Origin: Daedaleopsis sinensis
Lineage: Eukaryota; Basidiomycota; Agaricomycetes; Polyporales; Polyporaceae
Reading direction: 5' to 3'
Length of the DNA stretch: 64,000 bases
Assembly: GCA_033807695.1 (NCBI GenBank)
Contig: CM066303.1
Coordinates: forward strand, 1,116,001-1,180,000
In this document: piece by piece, positions 45,980 through 58,653 of the stretch
Numbering within the stretch: position 1 is the first letter of the stretch
Layout of the letters: every line of letters begins with the position of its first letter
Made by a program: the position numbers and the translations under genes
Notes under the pieces: generated by a model
What the model was told of the DNA's origin: nothing
What the model saw: only the letters and a program-made list of their open reading frames with translations
Database searches by the model: none

Positions 45980-48502
45980 ATGGCTCCTGGAACTCCATCC
46001 TCTGGGAGTGGGAAGAAGTCTCGTAGGCCTAAAAAGAAGGCTCGTACAAGTCTAGTCGGTGGTGACGAGGTCTCTTGCATCGAATACCGCATTTGTCATT
46101 GGGATAGGCTGCCGCCTGAGCTGCGGGACGAGGTGTGTTGATGACCCCGATTTGGTATCCGCTATCCATCTCACGTTATCCTTGCCCTCTAGATATACGC
46201 TTATCTCACCCCAAAAGACCTCCTCAACCTTGCTAGGGTGTCAAAGGCGTTCCATGATTTCTTCAGGAGCTCAGCGAGCTCCTTTCCCTGGACCCGTGCC
46301 CGCGATAATGTGGAAGGCCTTCCGCCACGTCCACCCTGGCTGAGCGAGGGTCAGTACGCGTCGCTATGCTTTGATAAGTATTGCCAGCGATGTCTTCAAG
46401 TGGATGAGTCTACCGCAAGGGCCCTGTGGAATATTTCTGCGCGCTACTGTTCACCATGCAAGGATGTTCGGTACGCTTTCAGATGCACCCTCCCACTGCA
46501 GCTGATCCTGAATCTGTCGCAGAACTATCGCTTTAGATCCCAGGGAGGGTCTGTTGGGTTTCGGTCGCGAGATTGAGAAGATCCTGCCATGCTTCTTCGA
46601 GAAGCGTCAGCTCGGTATGCAATGTATATTCCTGAGAACAACCATGATCTAATGGCGAGCTAGGCGACATGAACACTCATCAGGCCATCTTCCATCGCTC
46701 GGACGTGGACGACTTCAGTCTGCTGCTTCAGGGCGCAATCAACCGCAAGGACGTGGTGGCACACAGGCGTGACCTAACTCAACAACATCGCCTAGTCAGT
46801 TCCACAACATCGCTTGATTTCCTGCTTCATCTGACATCCACGTTCATAGATTGCAATGGCCTGCGCGCAGTGGGAGATAGATGCGGAGAAGGCAGAGCGC
46901 CAGCGCCTCCAGCAAATAAGGGACGCGCGCTTCGAAAAGTTAGTTGCTGCCAGGGTTCGCATGATATGTAGTTGCTAACAGGCTTCTCTAACAGCATCCA
47001 CGCGATTGTCCACGCCCACGGTTATGGTTCTGACCTGGACAATCTCGGTATCAACCTCGAAGGACTGCCTTCTAATCTCCGTGATTTCGTCCAGAAACCG
47101 GTGCCTTTGAACGACGAAGGTCATTAGACGTTTTCCTCAGTGCGAGACTTGCCATGTTCTTATCATTTGTTCGCAGAGGAAATCAATGTCATGCGCTTAC
47201 TCAAAGGGTCTCTGCGCGAGAGGCGAGAGTTCGAGAAACGCCGACTCTATGTGAATTGTATGCTCACTCGGCTGGACAACATCGACGAAGTCCTCTTCTA
47301 TCATCGGCCGGGCCTCCCGTCACTATACGCAGGTCCGGAAGTGTTTCCGAGCGCTCTAGATCTGGTTGATCTCCCTGCTATTTACCACATGGTGGGGCTC
47401 GAACGAGAAATCCACATCTTCTCCAGCGGTTACAACGCAGCTATCCCCAAGCGTATCCAAGAGTGGCGCAATGCCCGAGCGAAGGCCGTCCTTGATCTCT
47501 TGCCTCTACTCACGGGCACTGCGACTTCTTCCCTTTCTTCCGGCATGACAACGCGCTCGACGCCCCTCACCTCACCTCTCGAGCACGTTGGAGCGCTATT
47601 ATGGTGCAATTCTTGCGACCAACTCGTCACCGGTACCGCTGCACAAAGGCATGCGTGTTGCTATCAGTTCGACGCAAACTGGCGCACCCTCCATCCCCCT
47701 GATTGCTGCCCATGGCTTAACGGGCGTTACTCGCCACTAGTGACCGGTGGACCCCCGACGATTGAAGATGCTCTTGTCGTATACTCGAGGGGCTTCAGAC
47801 CCTGGTGCGGCGACAGTCTACGCTCTTGCACCGACCTGGTCGACACCCTATGGAAGGCTTGTGGGTTGGATATGGGCTCAGCAACGTCGAAGGCGGTTGT
47901 AGAGCGTGCGCGTTTTGCGTGCGGCTGGTGCAGCGTTACCGGGAAGGCTATGGTAGTCATGGACTGGCGCCGCGCGGTGCGTTTGAGCCTCTCCCTTGCT
48001 GTATCATTTTGACCGACGTCTTCATACTATAGGTTCACCACGTTTTCGCAGTGCACGGCGGCCGCCGCGTTCTCTGGCGTAAGGTATGCGCTCAGGTTGT
48101 GGACAAGGTCAAACGCCTCGAGTACAAAGCGCTGGTAGCGACTGCATCGCAGACGGACTGGAATGAACGTTGGACGTGCCGAGTGTGCCCGTGGCCAAGG
48201 GCAGATATGGCTTATCGCCTTGCAGACCTTCAGGAGCATTTTGAAATAGAGTGAGTCGTTGGTCACGTTGACCACAAGCTTGAACTCATCTGACCCAATA
48301 CAGGCATCCCTACGGAGGCATACACGACGAAGACATTCTACCATCAGCCGACTCTCCCGAGCCCATGCGCCCGTGCGTAGTACTGTACGAAGCCCGCCTC
48401 ACCAGCGAGGAGTGCGATGCCGTTGCAATCGGCCTCGAAGACTTGACGGGGGATCGGAAGGAAGGTACGATGCGGTTCCCGCGGAGCGCTTGGACGGTTT
48501 AA
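45980..48502 (+). CDS. F-box domain protein
   Basis: ATG 45980 opens MAPGTPSSGSGKKSRRPKKK, a basic N-terminus, then ICHWDRLPPELRDE. After an intron it continues IYAYLTPKDLLNLARVSKAF, a clear F-box, with FRSSASSFPWTRARDNVEGL next. Later exons include the Cys-containing CFDKYCQRCLQ and CSPCKDVRY, a helical CAQWEIDAEKAERQRLQQIR (46.86 kb), a large exon at 47.1-48.0 kb (EEINVMRLLKGSLRERREFE to RFACGWCSVTGKAMVVMDWR), RRVLWRKVCAQVVDKVKRLE and WTCRVCPWPRADMAYRLADL. The stop is at 48502. F-box proteins recruit substrates to SCF ubiquitin ligases. The long C-terminal region is typical of the expanded F-box families of mushrooms and has no known substrate. The 5' end is unusual because of the adjacent 8 bp array. 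Confidence 0.82.
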
Positions 48503-50184
48503 CATTGCGTCGATGGGGTTTCCTCCTTCTCGATGCCGACCTGGTTCTCTTCATCCACCGTCGAGGTCTCTGCACATCTTCTGGTAGCTTTTTCCTCCCG
48601 GAGAGGTTTTCACGCACCTAGGACCTGTACAGTGTACTACTAGTGTTCCATTTATGCATGTACCAGTCCCCTACATCGACTGGCCTCGCGTGACCCATCG
48701 CGACTTTCTCCAGAGTCCGGTCCCGCGGCTCATAGCCTCGCGCTCCGAGATCCAAACAAGATCCCGAGGCACGTAGCATTGTCTTACTAGTTCCATACGT
48801 CTCCTATAACTTCTAACTGGATTCTATCCTAGAACTCGCGGAAGGGAAGTCGCAAAGCCTTCTCCGCGGACGGCGGCGGCGTTCCCTGAACAAGACGTGG
48901 GTGCTGGTACATCGGAGACGACGCGGGGCAAAAGTCTGGCCGCATTCGGTACTCTGTCGGTAGGTAAGCCATTTCGCGCGACTGTACGCAGCATTTTGAC
49001 TCCTGCATGACGTCGTACTATGCACTCAGAGTGTGCCTGTGCCGGACGAACTGCTGTCCGGGGTGCGGCAGGGCATGCTTCGTAAGTTCGGCCCTGGTTC
49101 CACCTGCCACCCGCACCAACGGCGTGTATCCTATGTTCTACGGCCCGGACATGGTCGAGGTGCGTGCGGCACGTTTGTCGAGCATGGTTGCACGTGGTGC
49201 CCGGAACTGGCTATCGCCAGTTCGCCTCAGATGCATTTAGCTAGACAGGCTGCCTGCCCATTGAGCCGATTTTCGAAGTAGTCTTCCGAGCCTGAGAACG
49301 CGTCGAGCACGGTCTGACTCATGGTCACTGTACATGACGTATTTCTCAGCGGGTCATCGTTCGGACGACAGAGCGGACTCACCTCCAGTGCCCATAGAAT
49401 CGCTGCAAACGCGACTTGTGCGACCTCGTCGGATCGGCGCGATACTTAGCGCATTCGATGCGGAGTGTGCAACACACTCTGGGAGCGTCCGGATCTCGAG
49501 CTCGAGGGAGATGTCTAATGAGGACGAGAAGGGGTACCTACTAGTCCCCGCCGTGGTAGCCAGTAGCTTAGCCGCTCGTACTTGCAGTACTACTAGTTAC
49601 GTAGGGACAGCGTCTGAGATCTGAGATCTGAGCTTTGAAGCTAATCATGAAGGTTGAACGTTGACGTTGAACGTTGAACTTAAGCTTAGCTTGAAGGTTT
49701 GAATTGAAGGTTGAAGCTTTGAAGGCTGACACTGTTCTCGGCCAGTAACTAGTAGTGACAGCCTCGTGTTACTCCGCATTGCGAGGGCCGCGACGCTTCC
49801 GGCTGCGTTCGCGGCAAGAAAGAGTGTGCATATTGTCCGAACAGGGAGAGCTGGCTGGATCTAAGTAATGTAGTAGACCTACGACACGAGATCGTGGTCA
49901 AGGGCCGCGCGGCAACGTGCTTTTGAGGTGGCCCGGGGACGAGTGGGATCGAGGCTCATCCGGAGACCGAGATAGCTGACATCAAGAGACAGGGCTTGAT
50001 TTGCGGTGTGCGCCCAGGTACACAACTTGAACCAAGTTCGTGAGGATGATAAAAGAGGAAGGAACTAAAAGATTGGTTTTTGAGCATCAATACGACTACA
50101 GGTGTCAGACCTCCGGCCAAGTAGCTCGCCGGAAATAAGCCCCCCTCCCCCCCATTACAGTCCACTAGTAGAGAACACCCCATG
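48503..50184. other. Region with weak coding traces and low-complexity DNA
   Basis: 48.84-49.25 kb has plus-strand traces (PVPDELLSGVRQGMLRKFGP, GVYPMFYGPDMVEVRAARL) in different frames, perhaps a decayed gene. 49622-49735 is built from short related words (GAACGTTGA, GAAGGTTGA, AGCTTTGAAGG, TCTGAGA). Confidence 0.4.
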
Positions 50185-52989
50185 TCACTGTTTTACAGAT
50201 AGACGCGATTGGCCGATAACTAGCTTCCGCTGGGACCCAGACGACGAAGCTGGTCGCGTAGGATGCATAATAACTCCTCGCCGTCCTGAACACACAGAGA
50301 ATAGAGATGAGGTGGCGTATGGCAGATCAGAGAACCTGGTTACCTTATTCATTGACGCGAGTAGCACGCGAAACACGCGAAATTGGTGATACGCGTCCTC
50401 AAACTTGTCTATCGCGATGTCGGCCCCCTCCGGGCCAGGAGCAGATACTGGCGAAAGGGCCATGGTCTCCAACGCCTACACCAGACATTCAGCATCTCCA
50501 CGACCTATATGATGGAGGCCCGTGGGTGGGGCTCACCTTAAATGAATCGGTCAACCCGGACAGCATAGCCGCGTGGGCGTTGGCCTTCTTGATCAGCTCA
50601 TCGTATTTCTTCAGCTCGTACCTGAACCTCCACCCATGCAGAGGTCGATCACCTAGAGCAGACCAGTCGTTCTCGTGCTTGTAGCTCATATGAGCACTGC
50701 TCAGAACGATGAGGTCTCGTTCCATCAACAGCTCGAACAAGCGTTCGCAAGTAGGCGTAGCGTGCTGAACGAACTCCGACCTCTGGACCTTCATCGCAGC
50801 CACCGTTTTCACGAAAGCTTTACGATCTTTCTGTACGGTTGGTGTATGAGAATGCCTTCATACTCCGGCGAGAAAACACACCTTGGTGGCGAGAATGCGG
50901 AAGTAGGGCCACCACTCGGCTTTCATATCCTTGACCTTGTCTCGACGTACCAGGATCTCCCCCAAACGCTCACGCGTCCGGGGAAGCGCACGATGAAGCA
51001 AGGCGCGGTCCCTGGGAGACAGCGTCCCATTCTCCAGACGTGCGCTGCGGACTTGTTCGGCCTGGCCCGGTGATGTCTGAGATGCTATTTTAATCACGAC
51101 TTATTGGAAAAGACACACCTTTTCTTGGAGGCCCGTCACAAACGCACACAAGTTTAGTGCGCTACTTAGCGCGACCTTAAGCTCGGGCATGAGATCGGCA
51201 TCCACGGGTCTATCTGACGGGTGCGGCGAATTAGTACCCGCATCGTCTCCACGCGGATCTATGGCCTACGTGAGCATGCGCGCAAGGAATGGAACAGGGC
51301 AAGTAACTTACTATACAGCACCAAGGCACCCTCGTAGGAGAGCTCTTGTTCTTCTAGGAGCTCCTCGGCCTGCACACATTGTTCGGGGTTGTCGAAGTGG
51401 ATTCGGTATAATTTGACATGGTAACGACGGAGATCTTGCTGAAGCTCTGCGCGGCGCTCTTTGTTCTTCAGCTCAAGGACTGAAGCGACATTGGTGGGCC
51501 AATCCTTCGATTCCTGAAGAAGGTAGGCATTACGGATCCTAGTGAAGGTCATTGTCATCATCTAAAAGTAAAAGGATTCGCTGCACTCACTTCCTCAATT
51601 GAACATCGAAGGGCGCAAAGCAGTCCCGGATGGTGGTGACCTTCTCGTGGATTTGGTTTAAGCCGTCGGCTATGGAGATCATAGACATTGTCGGATAACG
51701 GTAGGTGGAAGTGGGATGAGGGTCAGTGGGATCTATAAAGTGGAGGTCGAAGGTGGGGCATAAGTACGAGCGAGGATGGAGATGCGACGCACTTTGAGGA
51801 TTGTGCCACTCGGGCTGCCTTGTCCTGCCACGCGGATGACGGACATGAGGCATGATAGAACCAATGCTCAAGGCTTCGAAGAGCGACTGTTGACTGCGTA
51901 CGTCGAACGACATCGAATTGTGATTCGAGTCAAGCACAGACACAAGAATACAGCATGCAGGCGGTAGATGTAGCTTAAGCGAATTCGAAACTTGGGCCGT
52001 TTTTCCAACAGCGGATACGTACTTTCAAAAGCCAAGCTGATTCAACGCACCCCTCAGCGCATTCAGACACATATCGCGCGCGACTTCTGCGGCTAGCCCA
52101 TATGTCTTCTCGACCACGAGATAGGACGTACGAGAGAGCGCGCATTTGTCAACGGGGACCAGAGCCGCTATGAGAGCGAGCGCGAGAATCAGGACCGCGA
52201 GCAGCGCGAACTTGTGCACGGGGGCGGGTTTGGCAACAGGAGCAGAAAACTCCAGGTCTCCTGGCGAAATATTCACCTCGACGAGTGAATCCGGCAGATT
52301 GCTCCGGTAGATAGTCTACGAACGGTCGTAAGGAAAGGAACAAGATGGTGAGAGGTTGTACGCACGTCATTCAAATCCTTGACTTCGACAACAAGTTGTG
52401 TGTTCGGAATTGCGACACCGTGCTTATTGAGGTACCCTGCTCAAATTGATACCGTAGAAGTCAGTGTCGGGGAGCACCCCGGATGAACGAAGATGCCTAC
52501 ATTCTATAGCATCGCGGTACAGAAAGCGCAATTTTCGATGTGTAATAGCGAACTCAGCCTCATGCACGCCGAGACCATTATCTGGGCTAACCTAGTCACC
52601 GACGTTCAACTGTGAGTAAGACAATTGAACGATAATAACGCGAGACGCACCACTAAAATTGCCACACTCTCGGGATCCTCTTGAAGTTCAACTAAACGCA
52701 ACGGGCGAAGGAATGTTTGACCATCTTGAGGATCTGCAAGGACTTCGGTCTCGCGCGCGACTGTGTTGTATGCGCCCGAGAGGTCGCTGTAAGTCACCTA
52801 CGATCGTGATCCAGTCAATGCAAAGCGGTATATAATATTATGACGGACCGTAGATGATAATTGGCAGCCAGGACGTATTTTGATGTGAACGTGCTGAGGG
52901 AAAAGTGTCTTCAGAGTCGCGACACCGTCGCATGAAGGAGAGAACAGCACGTTTGACGGCGTAGACTGATTGTGAGTGGATTCGTCCAT
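50185..52989 (-). CDS. Uncharacterised protein with one transmembrane segment
   Basis: Multi-exon gene. A candidate ATG at 52989 (MDESTHNQSTPSNVLFSPSC) follows a CT-rich leader. Exon pieces include TFTSKYVLAANYHL joined by a GTCCGT/CAG intron to DLSGAYNTVARETEVLADPQ, and then LRPLRLVELQEDPESVAILV. Next come GYLNKHGVAIPNTQLVVEVK and a hydrophobic membrane segment FALLAVLILALALIAALVPV near 52.18 kb. Helical exons follow: IADGLNQIHEKVTTIRDCFA, NKERRAELQQDLRRYHVKLY, DRALLHRALPRTRERLGEIL, MKVQRSEFVQHATPTCERLF and KFEDAYHQFRVFRVLLASMN. The 3' end near 50.2 kb and several joins are approximate. An extra first exon may lie inside the inverted-repeat arm at 53.13-53.2 kb, which ends with a GTAAGT donor. 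No family recognised. Confidence 0.5.
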
Positions 52990-53113
52990 GAGGATCGAGA
53001 CAGCAAAGGTAGGGACAGAGAGGAGGAGCAGAGAGGAATAGGTGTGGAGAAGTCGGAAACGGAGCTGGAGGAGGCCATGTTTCAGCGCCCGATTTACAAA
53101 ATAATTTACTGCA

Positions 53114-54311
53114 TGCACGTAGGACTTACCCGCCTCATGACTAGCACACTCCGTACGATTATCGCTCTTTCGGGCGAGCTCCAGATTAAGGAAACGAACC
53201 ATTCGAACGGCACCACCCACGAGAGTTTGATCGGCGGTGCAAGCACCGGAATACTGTAGATACGTCCGCCGTGGATCACCGTCCGTCGTGTCAGACTGTC
53301 AGTGTCGCCCGATAGAATGCGTGGCCTGCTAGTACATGTCCGATGGCGATTGCGCGCGCACACAGCGAGGCGAATGAGAGAGTGACTTGGCGATCGCAAG
53401 CACATCTTTCTTGGTCTAGTCTAGGGCATCGCGCGCTATCAACAAATCGGGGTGGTTCTGAGCAGCCGAAATGACTTACAGTACACGATTGTCCCGCGAT
53501 TGCGGCTGTCGCAGTCGTTAGCGGTGCTGCGCATGACCTGTGGTCGCATCAACAGGCCCCGCGGCTCACGGATGCTGACGAATGAAGCCTGAACGCGCGA
53601 TTGTGATAGTGGACACCAGGATAAAGCATGAGGATGCGATTGCGAGAAGCATGAGGCTTGAGGCCTTGAGGATCGGTGCGAATTAATGGACTCTAAAGTC
53701 AGCGAGGCACGCATTGCAGACACACGTTGAAACCTGCAGGATCAGCTGGTCGGTCGGTGCGTGGCGAGATAGAAACGGGGGAGCGGGGTTACCCAGATGC
53801 TGTAGGACACCGACGACTGAGGACTCATGAAATTGTAGGGATTGTGGGACATACCTCGCAATCCCCATCGCAGTTAAATTCTGCCACACAAGTGCGAAGG
53901 TTGTCTAGGATGATGGGAGGACGATCTGAATCATGGCCTCAGGATGTAACGGGCGTTCGAGTCACAGGTCTGAACTGTGTTACCGTCACGGGGCGGACCG
54001 CTCGTCACACGTCCCACTTAGGAAAGAGCCTCGGGTTCCTGACCTTAACCCCGGTTTTTTACAACATTGACTGCAAGGCTACACCATCGCTTGCGACACC
54101 CTCATCTGCTACACGAGCTCCTGTCTTATAATTATCCGTTGGCAGCACTCGAGCATGGCCACTAGACTCCGGTCGTACTCGTCCCCTCGTCCCCGCTCAC
54201 ACACCATACGCACTCGACCATGACACCGACCTATCTTCAACGTGAGTTGGAACGGTGCGAACACCATGCACATATTTACCTTCATTGAACAGGTGTCCAG
54301 CAAGTTCTCAG
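53114..54311 (+). repeat. Arm 1 of perfect 1,198 bp inverted repeat
   Basis: Exact reverse complement of 60405-61602 wherever compared: paired coordinates sum to 114716 at both ends and in the middle, so there are no length differences. Long translated frames in the two arms are identical. It spans the intergenic region between the minus gene ending its 5' side at 52989 and the plus gene starting at 54220, including that gene's first 92 bp. Confidence 0.95.
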
Positions 54312-55241
54312 GGAGGTTGCCATTAACAACGAGAGCAGTATCGAACATCAGATGCTGATCTATCGCGGTACGTTGTTCGAGTTGATATCCTCGTTCTCCG
54401 TTCAATTCTCCCGCAGTTCGATCGCGAAAGCTTAGAAGCTCTGACGAAGCTTACTCCCCATTCCGTCTTGATGTTAACGCTGCCCTTGCTTTCCTTGTGA
54501 GTACTTGATTCCCTCACTCATGTCTCTCATCCTGATCCTCCCCTCACGGGTAGTCGCAGGCGGGGTATGTGCGGATCGACCGAGTGCACAAACCACCGCT
54601 CGTGCGAATTACTCCTGCGGGCAAACATGTGTATGTACGCGTAGCGCACTTCCCGTGTACAATCACTCACCTTGCCCTAGGTTCGCATCCATGGCTCCTC
54701 TTCCTACTCCGATCACACCTTCACGCAAGTTAGTCCGTTTCAGACGTGCTTCTTTCAAGGAGAAGGTTCGCTCCCCCTTGTGCGTGCATAGGCATCATTC
54801 CCTGAGTCCTGACAATTACGGGGACCCCAGGCTCTGCAGGATTATATCAACTTAGCCGAGATCATCACATTGATTCAAGATGTCGTCGCAGAACGGTCGT
54901 CCAATCCTTCGAAAAGATGCCCGGTAGACCAGCTAGTACCTACTGTGCGTGCGTCCTTGAACGCATGAGTACTCCTTTCCTCACGCTGTCAGGTAGATCC
55001 GAGCCTACCTGGATGACAGCGAAGGACTGAAGGGACAGGTGCGTACTTCCCTTGAACGCACTAGCACGCTCTACATCTTCCATCCTTCATACTTGATTTG
55101 AAGACCCAAGATTGCAACAAAGAGCTTAACCTCATTTCGAGCGAGTTCGCGAGCCGTAGTGCGGATGTGGCGGAAGGAATTTACTATAATGTGGACGAAG
55201 AGGATGAGGACGACGAGAACGAAGTGGAGCGTGCCACGTGA
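54220..55241 (+). CDS. Uncharacterised protein, 5' end inside repeat arm
   Basis: ATG 54220 (MTPTYLQ) splices by a GTGAGT/CAG intron to RVQQVLREVAINNESSIEHQ and MLIYR. A GTACGT/CAG intron leads to VRSRKLRSSDEAYSPFRLDV with NAALAFL, then GYVRIDRVHKPPLVRITPAG. Later pieces are VRIHGSSSYSDHTFTQVSPF, LQDYINLAEIITLIQDVVAE, IRAYLDDSEGLKGQ and QDCNKELNLISSEFASRSAD, and the end is acidic (DEEDEDDENEVERAT, stop 55241). The early joins all keep frame; the later ones are less certain. No family recognised. The first exon and part of the second are identical to the start of the minus-strand frame at 60496, because both lie in the inverted repeat. Confidence 0.5.
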
Positions 55242-55558
55242 TTGTACAGTACCAGAACGCGTAGAAGAATATGAGCTTGGGCGTCGTAATCCACATGTAT
55301 ACTACTCCACTGTCAAGGTTGATGCGTTGATGTTCGGAAGTCGAGTCTAGCTTTCTCAACATTGTGGACGCAGAGGGCGTCTAGATGCAACGAAGGTTCC
55401 TCTGCCGCCTGCGCAGCGGAGGCGCGCCGGGAAAATCACGCGCCGGAGCTTCGTGGCCTGAGGCCTGAATTGAAAGTTGAACTCGAAGCTCTGACTCTGA
55501 CGCGACGTCTCCCTGCACCTGTACCACACGGCACTCCGTTCTATTGCTCCCAGTTATC

Positions 55559-57447
55559 ATGTTCAACTCTGCACACTACTCTGCCTATATCGAAGTCAAT
55601 CATCTCACAAATGGCCACAGTGACACGATCAATACCTTATGCTTCTCTCCGGACGGGACACATCTTGTGAGCGGTGGGGACGACCGTGCGATGTGTATTT
55701 GGAACATCCTGAAGGGTCAGCTACTGTACCGGCTGTTATTTGACGAGGCGGTGGACTGTGTGCTGTGGCATCCTACTCACCCAGAGACTGTGATTGTGGG
55801 TCTGTCTAATGGGTACCTTGGCCAGGTGTACGGGTTTTCTTTGGTACGTGCACCCCGACGGTCTATTAAGATTCCCGTTGACCTTGATAGTTAACCAATC
55901 ATCGGCACGATATTCGTTTGGGAGCCCGGAGCGCCGTTTACTGTCTCGACTACGATCCAAGTACCACCTGTTTAGCAATAGGCATGGGTGAGGAAGTACA
56001 CATCACCCGAGAAGTTTCCTCAAGTGAGGCGCATCATGTCTTCATTGACACCGATCTTACTGAATGTGTGGTAATAGATTGCTATGACGGTGACATCGTC
56101 TTTCCTAAACCACCAGAACCCGACTCGATGAATAGTCCAAGAGACACGCGACTCCGCGCAGTGTACCTCAAATTCCATCGGGATGGCTCCAACTTGATCG
56201 TCTGCTACATCGGTCATGGAATCATGTACTGCTAAATATCGGTGAATTGTGAGTGACCGCTGATAACCTCTCGTAGCTGCTGGGATACGACCAAACGCGA
56301 TATGCTCTGGCGTCTTCAGATGCCCGACCATTCTCCGAACATGTGCGTTTTATAGCCGATGTGTCTTCCGGTATGGCATGCTGATGCAATTATTGTGTAG
56401 AGGAGGAGCTGCATTGAGCCCGAGTCACCGACATCTTGCTGTATACAACGTCGTTGACGGGCTTGGTCTCTACGACGTTGGAAGGAACGGCAAGTCGAAT
56501 CCTGGGCGAACATATATGTTAAGGGAGCCCCCCAAGTACCGACACCACTTGCAAGTCCACTTCATACACGACGGCAGGGCCCTAATTTGCGGCACTACCA
56601 ACGGACAAATCACTTTGTGGAACTCGGCAACAGGAGAGGCGCTTCAAGAACTCTCTCACAATAGTATGTGTGCGAGTTACTTATCTTCGTGTCACTCAAT
56701 CTGACTACAGATCTTAATGTAGGTGATATCATCCAGGCTATAGGCGTACGTACCTATCTCCATGCTTCTTCATCGCAGACGCGCTTGTTGACGACACACA
56801 GACTATTCAGCGTGCACGTGAACGGAGCTCGCTTGTTGCGACTGGATCGGCCGATAAGGGTCAAGAGACGTACATCAAGATATGGAGGGCTAGAATAGAT
56901 GCGGGAGAGTCAGTCATGAGTGCGTACCACATGCCGCTGGTAACTTAACGCTATGTAGTCACTAATGCTAGCTCTGCAGATGCTCCCGACGTGGTAGCCA
57001 AGCTCATCCAAGATGTACTTGTGAGTGTTCTGATCATTTGCCCTCCGTAAGTCTAAGTTGACGCGCCATCTTCAGGGACAACAAACGCTTCGCGATGGCT
57101 TAACCGCCGTAGTCGGACTGGTGTTGTTTAGCTTGATTACGTGGGTTAGTGCGAAGGTGCCATGGCCGACTGTCTGGACGATACTACACCCCGCGGCAAG
57201 TAACAAATTTCTCTAATCCATACTCACACTCATTTTTGAACAATAGCTCAAAGGCTCGGACGAATTCTTCCAAGTTATATACATAGCGTTGACGAAGGCA
57301 TGGACGCAGTCTGTGAAGTACATGAAGGAGTGGGGATCCACCGCCGTGCTCGAGTTCACCATATTCTTGAGAAACGCTCTTCTCTCTTTTCTCTTCCCTG
57401 ATGGAGCCGATCACCCCCCGGGCCCGCTACTCGAACACGGACTATGA
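55559..57447 (+). CDS. WD40 repeat protein with C-terminal membrane segment
   Basis: ATG 55559 (MFNSAHYSAYIEVNHL) is followed by WD40 blades: HSDTINTLCFSPDGTHLVSG with DRAMCIWNIL, VDCVLWHPTHPETVIVGLSN, VYCLDYDPSTTCLAIGMGEE, and after introns GALICGTTNGQITLW-type sequence (ALICGTTNGQITLWNSATGE at 56.58 kb) and GSADKGQETYIKIWR in a later frame. A hydrophobic C-terminal helix LTAVVGLVLFSLITWVSA follows at 57.1 kb. A GC-AG intron (GCAAGT donor at about 57196, TAG acceptor at 57244) probably joins LHPA to LKGSDEFFQVIYIALTKAWT, ending LLEHGL at 57447; without it the protein stops at 57216. WD40 propellers are protein-binding scaffolds. The membrane helix suggests anchoring to an internal membrane. 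Similar predicted proteins are common in Agaricomycetes; function unknown. Confidence 0.7.
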
Positions 57448-57722
57448 CGCGACTATTGTAAGTCGATGTATGTATTATGCATATGACTGGGCGGGATATT
57501 GACGTGGAATCGTGCGCGAGAATACGAAGTTCCGACATATGATTAGGCTTTCCAGCTTGACTATTGTGCTTGTCCTGTATGCGATTTGTTACGAGTCGGT
57601 TATCTACGAGAGATATATACAAATGCGAAGTGCCCTCCGGGCAGACCTAAGTAGGACACTCTTGGTTTGGTGTCAAGCGAATACTGGCGACGGCGGTGTA
57701 TTCGAGTCCTAGCACTAGCGCA

Positions 57723-58653
57723 CTACAGATCCGGTGATATTGTACAGTAGTTGACAGTTGACATGCCCTGGCTCCCCTTCTTGCTCTCGCGAGCAAGCTT
57801 CTCGACGCGGCCCTTGTACGTGCGCACCGTGTCCTTCGTGACCCAAGAAGGCTCTCCATTCTTTTGAAAATTGAGCACGTAACCCTTCAGGTGAAGATGA
57901 GGATGAAGCACCCCGACTGAGAGCCACTCGGGAGTCGAAGTGCGTAACCACGCTTGCTTGACATTGTTGTCGCTGGTATGGATGTATAGATCACCGATCT
58001 GCGCGCTTGCTAAGGTGGGCGGGGCATCAAGAAGCTGACCGCTGCGAGACGCAAACCAGGCAGTCTTTTCGTTTCGGATCTTGTCTCCACGGGTGCGTAG
58101 ACTGCGTGAGAAGAAGGAAACCTCCAACAGGCCACTGTCGCGATTGTCAATGCAGCAATCAAAAAGCTCTAACACATCGTACGCACATAGAAGTTATGAG
58201 GAAGTGCGTGTCGAAGTGTGTGTCAACGTCGATCCGAGCCTGCGCTCCCTGCTGCGTCAAGATGCTTGCGTGACAAGGTTAGTACCTCATTCACCCTCAA
58301 CAAAAGACTCGATACCTTCTTGAAGCAGCGGCTTTTGCTTTCCGAGAGCGTGATGGCGATCGCTCGCTTGAGACAGAGAGTCCAGGAGAAGAACAAGGCG
58401 GCCCTCGACTAGTTGTAGGAGGCAGAGCATTTGATGCCTGAGGCATGACAAGCCTCGCGGGTGAGGGAGCGACTGCAGCATTGTTGAGCGGCTCGGTAGT
58501 CGCAGGCTGAGCAGGCGGGTGAACCGTTGAGGGAAGGACGCTCGATAGTTCGACGGTAGCAGGAGGAACAGCGACGGGGATATGGCCGGATGTGACCGCT
58601 GTGGATTGCGGAAGAGGATTTGCAGGCTTCGAATCGTCGTCCGTATCATCCAT
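57723..58653 (-). CDS. Uncharacterised protein with disordered N-terminus
   Basis: ATG 58653 opens MDDTDDDSKPANPLPQSTAV, an acidic then Pro/Ser-rich stretch ending SERSPSRSRKAKAAAS. An intron with a GTATCG donor and an exact TACTAAC branch point ends at a CAG near 58.26 kb. A further exon carries DVDTHFDTHFLI. The last exon is well formed: ELFDCCIDNRDSGLLEVSFF, NEKTAWFASRSGQLLDAPPT, IGDLYIHTSDNNVKQAWLRT, HLHLKGYVLNFQKNGEPSWV, and stop at 57723. The join between the first and last exons was not fully resolved. The IGDLYIH...W...NGEPSWVT pattern recurs, as I remember it, in unnamed basidiomycete proteins. Confidence 0.5.
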
